Assembly: GCA_030149365.1 (NCBI GenBank)
Contig: JASBRP010000049.1
Coordinates: 1-54,987 of the forward strand
Reading direction: 5' to 3'
Length of the DNA: 54,987 bases
Origin: Solimonas sp.
Lineage (GTDB): Bacteria; Pseudomonadota; Gammaproteobacteria; Nevskiales; Nevskiaceae
The position numbers and the translations under genes are program-made. Every line of letters begins with the position of its first letter. The first letter of the stretch is position 1. Below the pieces are notes generated by a model. It ran no database searches. It was not told the origin of the DNA and saw only the letters and a program-made list of their open reading frames with translations. Positions 8,521 through 17,188 of this stretch are shown here, in pieces.

Positions 8521-10467
8521 TCAGGAGCCAGGCTTGTACCAGATCGGCGACGTCCAGGCGCGCTCCTGCACCGTCTTCGGGTAGTCGGCATTGCAGCAGT
8601 CGGCGAAGGCCTCGGGCACGGCGTCCGGATCGGCGCAGCTGATGCCGGCGGCCACGCACTGGCGCGTGGACCAGCGGCAGCTCGGGTTCTCCAGCACGCG
8701 GGCGTAGTAGAACGCGTTCTGCGAAGGATCGAAGTCCGGGTCTTCCCAGACGCTGCAGAGGCTGGCGTAACCCTCGCCCGAGGTCTCGCAGGTGTCGGTA
8801 TTCACCGAGGCGCCGTTGTTCTTGTTGCCGGCGATCTCGTAGACCGCCTCGTGCTTCTCGCCGTTGGCGATCCAGCCCTTGACGATCTGGATGTGCTGCA
8901 GCGGCTCCACCTTCTCGCCGCTGGCGCCGGGATCGCGCAGCGCGGACACGGCGAAGCGCGGCTTCAGGCCGCTGGCGGGCAGCGCCGGCAGATCACTGCC
9001 CATCGGCACGCCCTGGCGATAACCCTCGGCGGCGAAGTTGCGGCTGCCGCAGAGGCCGTCCGGCAGGTTCCAGCCGCCGTAGAAACGCACCACCGGCCGC
9101 GTGCCGCTGGTGGCGTAGGCCTCGCGCCGGCGCATGGCGGAGAACAGCGAACTGCGCGTGTTCTCCTCGGCCCACAGCACGGCCAGGCCGCCCGGGCTGT
9201 TCTCGATGCGGTCGGTGAGGCCGGCGGGCAGTTCGTCGCGCGCGCTGGCACCGGCGCCGCCGTGGCCGGGATAGTCCTGCTCCTGCACGCGGCCCGGGGT
9301 ACCGAGGTGGGTGTCGGAGCTGCCGACGAAGCCGTACTTGAAGGGATTGGCGCCGATGGTGTGCTCGTAGCGCAGGCCTTCCTTGAGCGCGTCGCGCAGG
9401 TAGTCGCGCTCCAGCGGCGCGCCGCTGGCGGCGGGGCTGATCTGGCTGCCGATGAAGTTGCGGTAGGGGATCAGCTCGAAACCGCATTGCTCGTCGGCCA
9501 GGCCGGCGCCGGTGGTGCCCAGGCACTCCGACTGGCCCTTGTGCTGGTAGATCTCGGCCAGCGGCTCGTTGAACTGGCGCGCCTGGGCGTATTCCTCGGT
9601 GAAGTTGCGGCCGCGGCGGTCCTTGCCGCGGAACATCAGGCCGCCGGCGAGGTTGGAGTTGTGCGGGATGGTCAGCACGTTGCAGCCCTGGTCGCTGCGG
9701 CATTGCTCGGCCAGCGCTTCCCACAGCAGCTCGGGCTCGGGCGTCTCCAGGTAGCTGGGCGGGATCTCCGGCACCACCTCGGTTTCGAACAGCACGTTGC
9801 GGTGCAGGTTGTTGGACAGCGGCGCGCCGGTCCACTCATAGCCGACGAAGGTGGTGAAACGGCACTCCGGGCTGCGGTCGAGATAGGCCTCGGCCGCCAG
9901 CTGCATGTCGCGCCAGGGCGTCTTGGCGGCCTCGATGCAGCGCTCGCCGCCGAGCCCGCAGAACGGCAGGCGCGGGATCTTCTCGCCGTCACCCGAAGGC
10001 AGGCCGAACAGGCCGGGGCCCAGCAGGTTGAAGACCACGAAGGCCTGCGGCGGCGCGGCGCGGTAGAAGCGGCACTCCAGCGAGTTGTAGCCCTCGAGCT
10101 CCGGGTTGGTGCAGATCTCGGTTTCGCCGAACAGCTCGGCATGGTCGGTGACGGCGGCGAAATCCAGCGGGCGCGACAGGCGCGTGGTGCGCAGCGGCTG
10201 GCCCGCGGCGTTGTAGGGCTGGATGCCCAGTTCCTCACCCTGCGCGAAGCGGTAGGCCTCGTGCGGACCGATCACGGTGCCCTGGGTGTTGGCGTCCAGC
10301 GAATACTTGGTGTGAACGTGCAGGTCACCGAAGAAGGGCTGGCGCTGCTCGTTGTAGTGGCGGCACTTGGCGCTGGCCGGCGGCGGGTTGCCGGAGTCGG
10401 AGGGCTCGTCGCTGCGGCCGCAGGCACTCAAGGCCAGCAGCAGTCCCAGGCATAGCAAATGGCGCAT
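8521..10467 (-). CDS. DUF3604-family lipoprotein, PHP-like metal centre
   Basis: A 648-residue lipoprotein: lipobox LSAC with Cys16, then FFGDLHVHTKYS (His50, His52), AVTDHAEL (Asp108, His109) and a late GSSDTHLG. These histidine/aspartate clusters resemble the metal sites of PHP-type hydrolases and match DUF3604. Length is usual for the family. Function is not established; a periplasmic or outer-membrane metallohydrolase is the structural expectation. It leads the leftward cluster with the PpiC-like and HupE-like genes, separated from them by a repeat-filled 173-bp gap. The repeat may be a transcript boundary or processing site. Confidence 0.85.
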   Translation of the reverse strand: MRHLLCLGLLLALSACGRSDEPSDSGNPPPASAKCRHYNEQRQPFFGDLHVHTKYSLDANTQGTVIGPHEAYRFAQGEELGIQPYNAAGQPLRTTRLSRPLDFAAVTDHAELFGETEICTNPELEGYNSLECRFYRAAPPQAFVVFNLLGPGLFGLPSGDGEKIPRLPFCGLGGERCIEAAKTPWRDMQLAAEAYLDRSPECRFTTFVGYEWTGAPLSNNLHRNVLFETEVVPEIPPSYLETPEPELLWEALAEQCRSDQGCNVLTIPHNSNLAGGLMFRGKDRRGRNFTEEYAQARQFNEPLAEIYQHKGQSECLGTTGAGLADEQCGFELIPYRNFIGSQISPAASGAPLERDYLRDALKEGLRYEHTIGANPFKYGFVGSSDTHLGTPGRVQEQDYPGHGGAGASARDELPAGLTDRIENSPGGLAVLWAEENTRSSLFSAMRRREAYATSGTRPVVRFYGGWNLPDGLCGSRNFAAEGYRQGVPMGSDLPALPASGLKPRFAVSALRDPGASGEKVEPLQHIQIVKGWIANGEKHEAVYEIAGNKNNGASVNTDTCETSGEGYASLCSVWEDPDFDPSQNAFYYARVLENPSCRWSTRQCVAAGISCADPDAVPEAFADCCNADYPKTVQERAWTSPIWYKPGS

Positions 10468-10497
10468 CTCTCCCCTCCCTTCAGGAATCTGAAGTCT

Positions 10498-10596
10498 CCG
10501 TTCGTTCGCTCTGAGCTTGTCGAAGGGTGAACGGACCAGCCCGACGCCCTGGCTCCCTGATTTCCGCCCGTACTTCGACAGGCTCAGTACGAACGG
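10498..10596. repeat. Dispersed palindromic repeat, family A, inverted pair
   Basis: A second locus of the CTGAG(C)CTTGTCGAAG-type unit (10498-10534 and 10568-10596, opposite orientation). It occupies the gap between the SDR and DUF3604 genes, both leftward. It contains no obvious T-tract terminator. Confidence 0.8.
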
Positions 10597-10637
10597 AAAT
10601 CTTAACCGTCGGCACGAAGCAAGCCTTTAGTTTTTAT

Positions 10638-11405
10638 TCACTTATCCTTATTCACCTGCGCCGCATCGAGGAACGCCGGTCGCTCGCCGCCGCCGTGCAG
10701 CACCAGGTTGGTGCCGGAGGCATAGGAGGCCTCGGGCGACGACAGCCAGACGCAGGCGTTGCCGATGTCGGCCGGATCAGCCAGGCGCGCCATCGGCACG
10801 GTGGCGGCCACGGCGGCGATGCCGGCCTCGTCGCCGTAGTGCAGGTCCGACTGCTCGGTGCGGACCATGCCGGGGCTGACCGCGACCACGCGCACCTTGG
10901 GCGCCCACTCCACCGCCAGCGACTGGGTCAGGTTGAGCAGGCCGGCCTTGGCGGCGCCGTAGGCGGCGGTGCCCGGCGAGGGACGCAGGGCCGAGACGCT
11001 GGCGACGTTGACGATGACGCCGCCCTCGGCCTGGGCCTGCATCAGGGCATTGGCCTTCTGCGCGAAGTGGAACGGCGCCAGCAGGTTCAGCGCAATGATG
11101 GACTCGTGGAAGCGCGGGGAGGCCTTGTCGGCCATGACGAAGGGCGCGCCGCCGGCATTGTTGACCAGCACGTCGAGCCGGCCGTGCTGGGCGGCGATGC
11201 CGGCGAACAGGGCGTCCACGGCCTCGCGGTTGCGCACGTCGCAGGCGACGAATTCGGCGGTGTTGCCGTTCACCGCCGGCAGCTCGGCCGGGGCCTCGCG
11301 GCCGCAGATCACGACCCGGGCACCCGTGGCCAGGAAACGCTCGGTGATGCCGCGACCGACGCCCTTGGCGCCCCCGGTAACCAGTACGACCCTGCCCTGC
11401 TGCAC
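10638..11405 (-). CDS. SDR-family oxidoreductase
   Basis: A 255-residue SDR with cofactor motif TGGAKGVGRG, NNAGG, catalytic Ser in VASVSALRPSPGTAAYGAAKAG with the Tyr/Lys pair, and the usual SPGMVRTEQ after it. The start codon is GTG at 11405, supported by GGGAG upstream; an internal ATG would remove the cofactor strand. The C-terminus NLVLHGGGERPAFL is typical of degradative SDRs acting on acyl-CoA, sterol or alcohol substrates. It diverges from the C-C hydrolase gene across 104 bp, so the two may share control. The substrate is unknown. Confidence 0.88.
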   Translation of the reverse strand: MQQGRVVLVTGGAKGVGRGITERFLATGARVVICGREAPAELPAVNGNTAEFVACDVRNREAVDALFAGIAAQHGRLDVLVNNAGGAPFVMADKASPRFHESIIALNLLAPFHFAQKANALMQAQAEGGVIVNVASVSALRPSPGTAAYGAAKAGLLNLTQSLAVEWAPKVRVVAVSPGMVRTEQSDLHYGDEAGIAAVAATVPMARLADPADIGNACVWLSSPEASYASGTNLVLHGGGERPAFLDAAQVNKDK

Positions 11406-11509
11406 GTAAAACTCCCGAAAAAGTCCTTTCCGGCCATCATCCTAGGCGATTGCAGGGGGTGGAGCTTTACTCCAAAAGGATGAAGCAGCGCCCGCCCCGG
11501 AGGAGGACC

Positions 11510-12382
11510 ATGCGCCTGCAGAAAACCATGCCCGCCGGAAGCCCCGCTCCCATGACCAGCAAACCCGTACCCGAGGGTCAGTACGTCACCCTCAAGAACG
11601 GCTACCGCATCCATTATCAGGACCAGGGCCAGGGCCCGGTCGTGGTGTTCCTGCATGGCTCCGGCAACGGCGCCAGCGGCTACAGCAATTTCAAGGGCAA
11701 CTACCCGGAACTGGCCCAGGCCGGTTACCGCTGCGTGGTGCCCGACCTGATCGGCTTCGGCTACTCCGACAAGCCGGACGACGTCGAATACCCGCTGTCC
11801 TTCTTCGTGGACTGCCTCAAGCAGACCCTGGACGCCCTGGGCGTGAGCAAGGCCACCCTGGTCGGCAACTCCCTGGGCGGCGCCGTGGCGCTGGGCTTCG
11901 CGCTGGAGCACCCGGGCCATGTCGAGAAGCTGGTGCTGATGGCCCCCGGCGGCCTCAACGAACTGCCGGACTACCTGGAAATGCCGGGCATGAAGGCCAT
12001 GTTCGCGCTTTACGGCTCCGGCAAGCCGGTGACCGAGGCGGCGATGAAGGACTTCTTCATCAAGGCCTTCGTGGTGGACCCGACCGTTGTGACCGACGAC
12101 CTGGTGCACGAGCGCGCCGAGATGGCCAAGCTGCAGAACCCGCAGGTCATCAAGACGCTGAAAGTGCCGGTGATGACCGGGCGCCTGGACGAGATCGCCT
12201 GCCCGGTGCTGACGCTGTGGGGCCTCAACGAGAACATGATGCCGGACAGCGGCATCATGCGCCTGGCCAAGGGCCTGAAGAACGGCCGCATGGTGCTGGT
12301 GCCGCAGTGCGGCCACTGGGTGATGATCGAGCATCGCGGGCTGTTCAACCGGACCGTGCTGGATTTTCTCCGGAATGGCTAA
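11510..12382 (+). CDS. Meta-cleavage product (C-C bond) hydrolase, alpha/beta fold
   Basis: A 290-residue alpha/beta hydrolase of the BphD/HsaD/TesD group, which splits ring-cleavage products to a 2-hydroxypentadienoate plus an acid. HGSGNG lies at 49-54 and the nucleophile Ser121 in GNSLGG. His269 is in CGHW, followed by the family-typical EHRGLFNRTVLDFL. The acid position usually reads GR(D/E)D; here it is GLNEN, putting Glu241 where Asp is expected. The ATG at 11510 is chosen for its GGAGGAGG site. It opens the lower meta-cleavage cluster. A steroid role (TesD/HsaD) is suggested by the LuxR-type regulator and acyl-CoA dehydrogenases nearby, but is not proved. Confidence 0.82.
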   Translation: MRLQKTMPAGSPAPMTSKPVPEGQYVTLKNGYRIHYQDQGQGPVVVFLHGSGNGASGYSNFKGNYPELAQAGYRCVVPDLIGFGYSDKPDDVEYPLSFFVDCLKQTLDALGVSKATLVGNSLGGAVALGFALEHPGHVEKLVLMAPGGLNELPDYLEMPGMKAMFALYGSGKPVTEAAMKDFFIKAFVVDPTVVTDDLVHERAEMAKLQNPQVIKTLKVPVMTGRLDEIACPVLTLWGLNENMMPDSGIMRLAKGLKNGRMVLVPQCGHWVMIEHRGLFNRTVLDFLRNG

Positions 12383-12404
12383 TACATCCCCCTCCCTCTC
12401 TCAA

Positions 12405-12497
12405 CCGTTCGTGCTGAGCCTGTCGAAGCATGAACGGTTGCGCGCGGACCGTTCACCCTTCGATCCTTCGACAAGCTCAGGACTTCAGGGCGAACGG
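12405..12497. repeat. Dispersed palindromic repeat, family A, inverted pair
   Basis: A third family A locus, with units at 12405-12437 and 12449-12497 in opposite orientation. It lies inside the presumed hydrolase-hydratase operon, where it may form an mRNA hairpin rather than a terminator, since no T-tract follows. Confidence 0.8.
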
Positions 12498-12520
12498 CCC
12501 TCAGGGCCAGTGATCCTCCG

Positions 12521-13318
12521 ATGAGCCTTCCAGACCAAAGAATCATCGCCCTCGGCGACGAACTGTTCGCCGCGCTGCGCTCGCGCTCCGTGCTGGAGCC
12601 GCTGACCAACCGCGAGGCCGGCATCGACATCGACGACGCCTACCGCATCTCGCTGCGTTTCCTTTCGCGCCGCGAGGCCGAGGGCGAGCGCGTCATCGGC
12701 AAGAAGATCGGCGTCACCAGCAAGCCGGTGCAGGACATGCTCGGCGTGCACCAGCCGGACTTCGGCTTCCTCACCGACCGCATGCACGTGGCCAACGGCA
12801 GCACGGTGAGCATCGCCGGCTCCGGCCTGATCCAGCCGCGCGCCGAGGGCGAGATCGCCTTCGTGCTGAAGAAGGACCTGCGCGGCCCCGGCATCACCGA
12901 GGAGCAGGTGCTGGACGCCACCGAGTACGTGGCGCCCTGCTTCGAGATCGTGGATTCCCGTATCCGCGACTGGAAGATCAAGATCCAGGACACCGTGGCT
13001 GACAATGCGTCCTGTGGCGTGTTCGTGATGGGCGATGCCCGCATCGACCCGCGCTCGCTGGACCTGGCGGCGGCGACCATGGAAATCCACAAGAACGGCC
13101 AGCACGTCGCCTCCGGCATCGGCGCCGCCGTGCAGGGCCACCCGGCCACCGCGGTCGCCTGGCTGGCGAACACGCTGGGCCGCTTCGGCATCCCTTTTCT
13201 GGCTGGCGAGGTCATCCTCTCCGGTTCGCTCGCGCCGCTGCTGCCGGCGGTCCCGGGCGACCGTTTCGAGATGACCATCGCCGGCATCGGTACCGCCTCG
13301 ATTGCATTCGAGGCATAG
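12521..13318 (+). CDS. dmpE: 2-keto-4-pentenoate (2-hydroxypenta-2,4-dienoate) hydratase
   Basis: A 265-residue cytoplasmic enzyme that adds water to 2-hydroxypenta-2,4-dienoate to give 4-hydroxy-2-oxovalerate. The family pattern is clear: [13 protein letters not shown] near 60, [15 protein letters not shown] near 107 with acidic metal ligands, [20 protein letters not shown] with VADNASCG, and [15 protein letters not shown]. Length is typical. It follows the C-C hydrolase after a repeat-filled gap and precedes the acetaldehyde dehydrogenase by about 50 bp. That is the classical order of phenol, biphenyl and steroid meta-pathways. The symbol follows the dmp naming; in a steroid setting the counterpart is tesE/hsaE. 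Confidence 0.92.
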   Translation: MSLPDQRIIALGDELFAALRSRSVLEPLTNREAGIDIDDAYRISLRFLSRREAEGERVIGKKIGVTSKPVQDMLGVHQPDFGFLTDRMHVANGSTVSIAGSGLIQPRAEGEIAFVLKKDLRGPGITEEQVLDATEYVAPCFEIVDSRIRDWKIKIQDTVADNASCGVFVMGDARIDPRSLDLAAATMEIHKNGQHVASGIGAAVQGHPATAVAWLANTLGRFGIPFLAGEVILSGSLAPLLPAVPGDRFEMTIAGIGTASIAFEA

Positions 13319-13352
13319 ATGCGCATCGCTACGCTCAGCGCATCCTACGGTT
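13318..13352. repeat. Short REP-like palindrome (GATGCGC type)
   Basis: GATGCGCATCGCTACGCTCA leads into a second GCGCATC, giving complementary GATGCGC/GCGCATC arms. It fills the gap between the hydratase and the aldehyde dehydrogenase genes. On the minus strand it reads GGATGCGCTGAGCGTAGC, a form I remember as common between genes in several proteobacteria. Confidence 0.6.
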
Positions 13353-13370
13353 AGGACACAGAGACTCCCA

Positions 13371-14276
13371 ATGAAGAAGATCAAGTGCGCCATCATCGGT
13401 CCCGGCAACATCGGCACCGACCTGCTGTACAAGCTGAAGCGCTCCCAGGTGCTGGAGCCGGTCTGGATGGTCGGCGTGGACCCGACCTCCGAGGGCCTGG
13501 CGCGTGCGCGCGAGCACGGCCTGAAGACCACCGACAAGGGTGTGGACGGCATGCTGGAGCACGTGAAGGCCGACGGCGTGCAGATCGCCTTCGACGCCAC
13601 CAGCGCCTACGTGCACAAGGAAAACTCCGACAAGCTCAACAAGCTCGGCGTGATGATGATCGACCTCACGCCGGCGGCCATCGGCCCCTACTGCGTGCCG
13701 CCGATCAACCTCAAGGAGCACGCCGGCAAGCGCGAGATGAACGTCAACATGGTCACCTGCGGTGGCCAGGCGACGATCCCGATGGTCTACGCCGTGTCGC
13801 GCGTGCAGAAGGTCCGCTACGCCGAGATCATCGCCACCGTGGCCAGCAAGTCGGTGGGCCCCGGCACGCGCAAGAACATCGACGAGTTCACCCGCACCAC
13901 CTCGGGCGCCGTCGCCAAGATCGGCGGCGCGGACGAGGGCAAGGCGATCATCGTGATCAACCCGGCCGAGCCGCCGATGATCATGCGCGACACCATCCAC
14001 TGCCTCACCGTGGATGCGCCCAAGCAGAAGGAGATCGAGGAGTCGGTGCGCGACATGGTGGCCGAGGTGCAGAAGTACGTGCCGGGCTACCGCCTGGTCA
14101 ACGGCCCGGTGTTCGACGGCAACCGCGTCACCAGCTTCATGCAGGTGGAGGGCCTGGGCGACTTCCTGCCGAAGTACGCCGGCAACCTCGACATCATGAC
14201 CGCGTCGGCCACGCGTACGGCCGAGATGTTCGCCGAGGAAATCCTGGCGGGCCGGCTGACGCTGGAAGCGGCGTGA
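13371..14276 (+). CDS. dmpF: Acetaldehyde dehydrogenase (acylating)
   Basis: A 301-residue NAD-dependent enzyme converting acetaldehyde and CoA to acetyl-CoA. In this pathway it works in a channelled complex with the aldolase encoded next. The Rossmann motif GPGNIG is at 10-15 and the catalytic Cys130 in [12 protein letters not shown]. The [15 protein letters not shown] stretch of the family is present. The ATG at 13371 gives the standard [10 protein letters not shown] start; longer starts run into the repeat. It matches the DmpF/MhpF/TesF type in length. Co-transcribed with the hydratase and aldolase. Confidence 0.95.
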   Translation: MKKIKCAIIGPGNIGTDLLYKLKRSQVLEPVWMVGVDPTSEGLARAREHGLKTTDKGVDGMLEHVKADGVQIAFDATSAYVHKENSDKLNKLGVMMIDLTPAAIGPYCVPPINLKEHAGKREMNVNMVTCGGQATIPMVYAVSRVQKVRYAEIIATVASKSVGPGTRKNIDEFTRTTSGAVAKIGGADEGKAIIVINPAEPPMIMRDTIHCLTVDAPKQKEIEESVRDMVAEVQKYVPGYRLVNGPVFDGNRVTSFMQVEGLGDFLPKYAGNLDIMTASATRTAEMFAEEILAGRLTLEAA

Positions 14277-14284
14277 CAAAGGCG

Positions 14285-14373
14285 GGAATCGGGAATGGGG
14301 AATCGGGAATCGTTCAAGAGAACGCCCGCCCCGCCTCTGACGATTCCCGATTCTCGATTCCCCATTCCCGGAG
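14285..14373. repeat. GGGAATCGGGAAT-type inverted repeat
   Basis: Three near-tandem units (gggaatc/gggaatg, 14285-14314) are followed after about 28 bp by their inverted complement (gattcccgattctcgattcc, about 14340-14369). They form a long imperfect hairpin between two genes of one operon. The second arm ends just before the aldolase ribosome-binding site. Confidence 0.75.
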
Positions 14374-14379
14374 AAATTC

Positions 14380-15429
14380 ATGAGCCTCAACCTCAAGGGC
14401 ATCCAGATCAAGGTGCATGACATGTCGCTGCGCGACGGCATGCACCCCAAGCGTCACCAGATCACCATCGAGCAGATGAAGTCCATCGCCCAGGGCCTGG
14501 ACCAGGCGGGCTGCCCGCTGATCGAAGTCACCCATGGCGATGGCCTGGGCGGCGCCTCGGTGAACTACGGCTTTCCCGCCGCCACCGACGAGGAATACCT
14601 GCGCGCGGTGATCCCGCTGATGAAGCAGGCCAAGGTCTCGGCCCTGCTGCTGCCGGGCATCGGCACCGTGGATCACCTGAAGATGGCTGCCGACTGCGGC
14701 GTCACCACGATCCGTGTGGCCACCCACTGCACCGAGGCCGACGTCTCCGAGCAGCACATCGCCCTGGGCCGCAAGATGGGCCTGGATACGGTGGGCTTCC
14801 TGATGATGGCGCACATGATCGAGCCGCAGCAGCTGATCGAGCAGGCGCTGCTGATGGAGAGCTACGGCGCCAACTGCATCTACCTGACCGACTCGGCCGG
14901 CTACATGCTGCCGGACGACGTCACCGCCCGCATCGCACTGGCGCGCGAGAGGCTCAAGCCGGAAACCGAGATCGGCTTCCACGGCCACCACAACCTGTCG
15001 ATGGGCGTGGCCAACTCGATCGCCGCGGTCGCGGCTGGCGCGCGCCGTATCGACTGCGCCTGCGGCGGCATGGGCGCCGGTGCCGGCAACACGCCGATGG
15101 AAGTGTTCGTGGCGGTCTGCAACCGCATGGGCATCGAGACCGGCGTGGACGTGTTCAAGATCTCCGACGTGGCCGAAGACCTGGTCACGCCGATCATGGA
15201 CTTCCCGGTGCGCATCGACCGCAACTCGCTGACGCTGGGCTATGCCGGCGTGTACTCGTCTTTCCTGCTGTTCGCGCGACGCGCCGAGGCCAAGTACGGC
15301 ATCCCGGCCCGCGAGCTGCTGCTGGAGCTGGGCCGCCAGAAGATGGTCGGCGGCCAGGAAGACATGATCGAGGACCTGGCGCTGACGCTGGCGCGTGAAA
15401 GAGGCCTGCTGAAGGCCAACGCGGCCTGA
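14380..15429 (+). CDS. dmpG: 4-hydroxy-2-oxovalerate aldolase
   Basis: A 349-residue HMGL-like TIM-barrel aldolase that cleaves 4-hydroxy-2-oxovalerate to pyruvate and acetaldehyde. [16 protein letters not shown] near residue 12 carries the metal-binding Asp and catalytic Arg. [14 protein letters not shown] supplies the metal histidines, and [17 protein letters not shown] is a conserved family segment. GGAGAAATTC precedes the ATG. The stop overlaps the next SDR start (TGATG). With the dehydrogenase it forms the DmpFG-type channelling complex, delivering acetyl-CoA and pyruvate to central metabolism. Confidence 0.95.
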   Translation: MSLNLKGIQIKVHDMSLRDGMHPKRHQITIEQMKSIAQGLDQAGCPLIEVTHGDGLGGASVNYGFPAATDEEYLRAVIPLMKQAKVSALLLPGIGTVDHLKMAADCGVTTIRVATHCTEADVSEQHIALGRKMGLDTVGFLMMAHMIEPQQLIEQALLMESYGANCIYLTDSAGYMLPDDVTARIALARERLKPETEIGFHGHHNLSMGVANSIAAVAAGARRIDCACGGMGAGAGNTPMEVFVAVCNRMGIETGVDVFKISDVAEDLVTPIMDFPVRIDRNSLTLGYAGVYSSFLLFARRAEAKYGIPARELLLELGRQKMVGGQEDMIEDLALTLARERGLLKANAA

Positions 15430-16394
15430 TGCCCTTGCGCCGCTACACGGCGGCGCTGGGCCGCGCCTGCCGCCGCCTGTTCGGGGCGGCGAGTGCCCAG
15501 TCCCGCGACCTCTCCGGTCGCGTCTATCTCGTCACCGGCATCGCGCCGGGCTCCATCGGCTTCGAGACCGGCAAGGCGCTGGCTGCCTGGGGCGCGACGG
15601 TGGTCGTCACCACGCGCAGCCGTCCCGAGGACGCTGCGCAGGCCTTGCGCGCGCAGTTGCCGGCCAACGCGGGCCGGATCGATCCCCTGCCCCTGGACCT
15701 GGCCGACGCGGCATCGGTGGATCGTCTCGCCGCCGCGGTGGAGCAACGCCATGGCCGGCTCGATGGCCTGATCAACAACGCCGGCATCCACCTGGACCTA
15801 TTGTCGCAGTGGAAGGAGCCGAAGCTGGTCGACGGCCAGGAAATCCACTGGCGCACGAACTACCTGGGCACGCTGCAGCTGACGCTGCGCCTGCTGCCGC
15901 TGCTGCTGCGCAGCGCCGCGGCCCATGGCGAGGCACGCGTGGTCAACGTGGTATCGATGCTGCATGCCCGCGGCAGCAACGCCGGCCTCTTCGGCGGCGG
16001 CCCGGCGTACAACTCCTGGGCGGCCTACGGCAATTCCAAGCTGGCCCTGGTGCATGCGACGCAGGAGCTGCAGCGGCGCTACGGCCCGCAGGGCCTCAAG
16101 GCCTTCAGCCTGCACCCGGGCGCGGTGTTCACCAACATCGCCGACAAGGGCCTCAGCGGCAATCCGCTGCTGGAATCGCTGCGTCGATTCTTCGCACCGA
16201 TGGAGGCCATCTTCCTGCTGACGCCGGAGGAAGGGGCCCAGACCACGCTGGTCTGCGCCACCGCGCCGGAGGCCGTGGGCGGGGCCTACTACCGTGGCTG
16301 CCGCGTGGCTCCCGCCAGCGCCGACAGCCGCGATGCCGCCGTCTCGCAGCGGCTATGGGATGAGACACAGGAAGCCTTGAGGCTCCGGGGCTGA
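15429..16394 (+). CDS. SDR-family oxidoreductase (retinol-dehydrogenase-like)
   Basis: A 321-residue extended SDR, longer than classical members. A basic N-terminal leader of about 30 residues precedes VYLVTGIAPGSIGFETG, where the glycine motif is altered (GIAPGSIG). NNAG, a Ser in VVNVVSMLHARG, and Tyr/Lys in WAAYGNSKLA are present. ATG overlaps the aldolase stop as TGATG, so translation is coupled to the meta-cleavage genes. The form resembles retinol dehydrogenase or WW-domain-oxidoreductase-like SDRs, suggesting a bulky hydrophobic substrate. That is inference. Coupling suggests a dedicated catabolic step. Confidence 0.85.
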   Translation: MPLRRYTAALGRACRRLFGAASAQSRDLSGRVYLVTGIAPGSIGFETGKALAAWGATVVVTTRSRPEDAAQALRAQLPANAGRIDPLPLDLADAASVDRLAAAVEQRHGRLDGLINNAGIHLDLLSQWKEPKLVDGQEIHWRTNYLGTLQLTLRLLPLLLRSAAAHGEARVVNVVSMLHARGSNAGLFGGGPAYNSWAAYGNSKLALVHATQELQRRYGPQGLKAFSLHPGAVFTNIADKGLSGNPLLESLRRFFAPMEAIFLLTPEEGAQTTLVCATAPEAVGGAYYRGCRVAPASADSRDAAVSQRLWDETQEALRLRG

Positions 16395-16432
16395 AGCGCT
16401 CCTGGAAGAGGCCCCTCTCGCATCTTTATTGC

Positions 16433-16475
16433 AGGAGCCAGCTTGCTGGCGACCGGTCGCCAAAAGCTGGCTCCT
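16433..16475. repeat. REP-like hairpin
   Basis: AGGAGCCAGCTT pairs with AAGCTGGCTCCT around an inner GGCGACC/GGTCGCC stem. It lies between convergent genes (SDR, lipoprotein) and has no T-tract. It resembles the GTAGGAGC...-type REP of gammaproteobacteria. Confidence 0.75.
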
Positions 16476-16502
16476 ACAGGAAAGCAGAACTCAGCCGGGC
16501 CG

Positions 16503-17090
16503 TCAGGAACAGCCCTCGACGTAATCCACGGCCGGTGGCAGGCCCACGCGCCAGCGTTGCGCCTTGCCCTGCGGCGAAACCTCGAAGATCAACTTGGCGT
16601 CGCCCTGGGGCGCCCGGACGATCAGGTATTTCGCCCCTTCCACGTACTTGTGTGGCATCTGCTCGATGCGGCCGGCATAGCGCTGCAGTAGCTCCTGCGC
16701 CGTGCTGCCGACCCGGCCGCCGCCCGGCGCCGGATAGAGATCCTCGTCCACGTCGAAACGGGCGAAGCGGCCGTCCACCAGCATGAACGAGGTGCCGAAG
16801 CCCTGGTGCGGCAGCGGATCGGGGAACAGTTGCAGGCAGGCGGCAGGCTCGCTGCCGGAGGCCTTCAGCGGCCGCCCCCAGGCCAGGCGCACGGCGGCCT
16901 CGCCGTCGCCGAAATGCGCAGGGCCGAAGCCCCGGAAGCCCACCTCGTCGTCCGGCTTGGGCGGCGCGGGCGCGGGCGCCTCGGCGGCGGGCTCCGGCTT
17001 GTTCTCCACCGGCGGGGAATTCTCGCCGCTGCCGCGCTGGCAGGCAGCCAGGGCCAGGCAGGAGGCCAGCAGGATCAATGCGGATTTCAA
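16503..17090 (-). CDS. Hypothetical lipoprotein
   Basis: A 195-residue protein with a lipoprotein signal (LALAAC, Cys17). A linker rich in Pro, Ala and Glu (residues about 25-47) precedes a globular domain. That domain includes GFRGFGPAHFGDGEAAVRLAWG, which resembles the start of small periplasmic domains of unknown function, and a late YLIVRAPQG. I do not recognise a named family. It lies downstream of the SDR at 17189, 98 bp away on the same strand, and could be the last gene of that transcript. Confidence 0.7.
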   Translation of the reverse strand: MKSALILLASCLALAACQRGSGENSPPVENKPEPAAEAPAPAPPKPDDEVGFRGFGPAHFGDGEAAVRLAWGRPLKASGSEPAACLQLFPDPLPHQGFGTSFMLVDGRFARFDVDEDLYPAPGGGRVGSTAQELLQRYAGRIEQMPHKYVEGAKYLIVRAPQGDAKLIFEVSPQGKAQRWRVGLPPAVDYVEGCS

Positions 17091-17188
17091 GGGCGTACCC
17101 TCCGGCGTCGGAGCATGCCGCTTGGACTGGCGTCAGGCCCGCAGGTTCCCTGGTCTCGGTCAGCACCCGGCAGGCCCCGCCTTTGCGC

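Noticed and set aside
3703..12497. CRISPR array from the repeated family A units
   Set aside because: Units are inverted, few, kilobases apart, not regularly spaced, and no cas gene is present.
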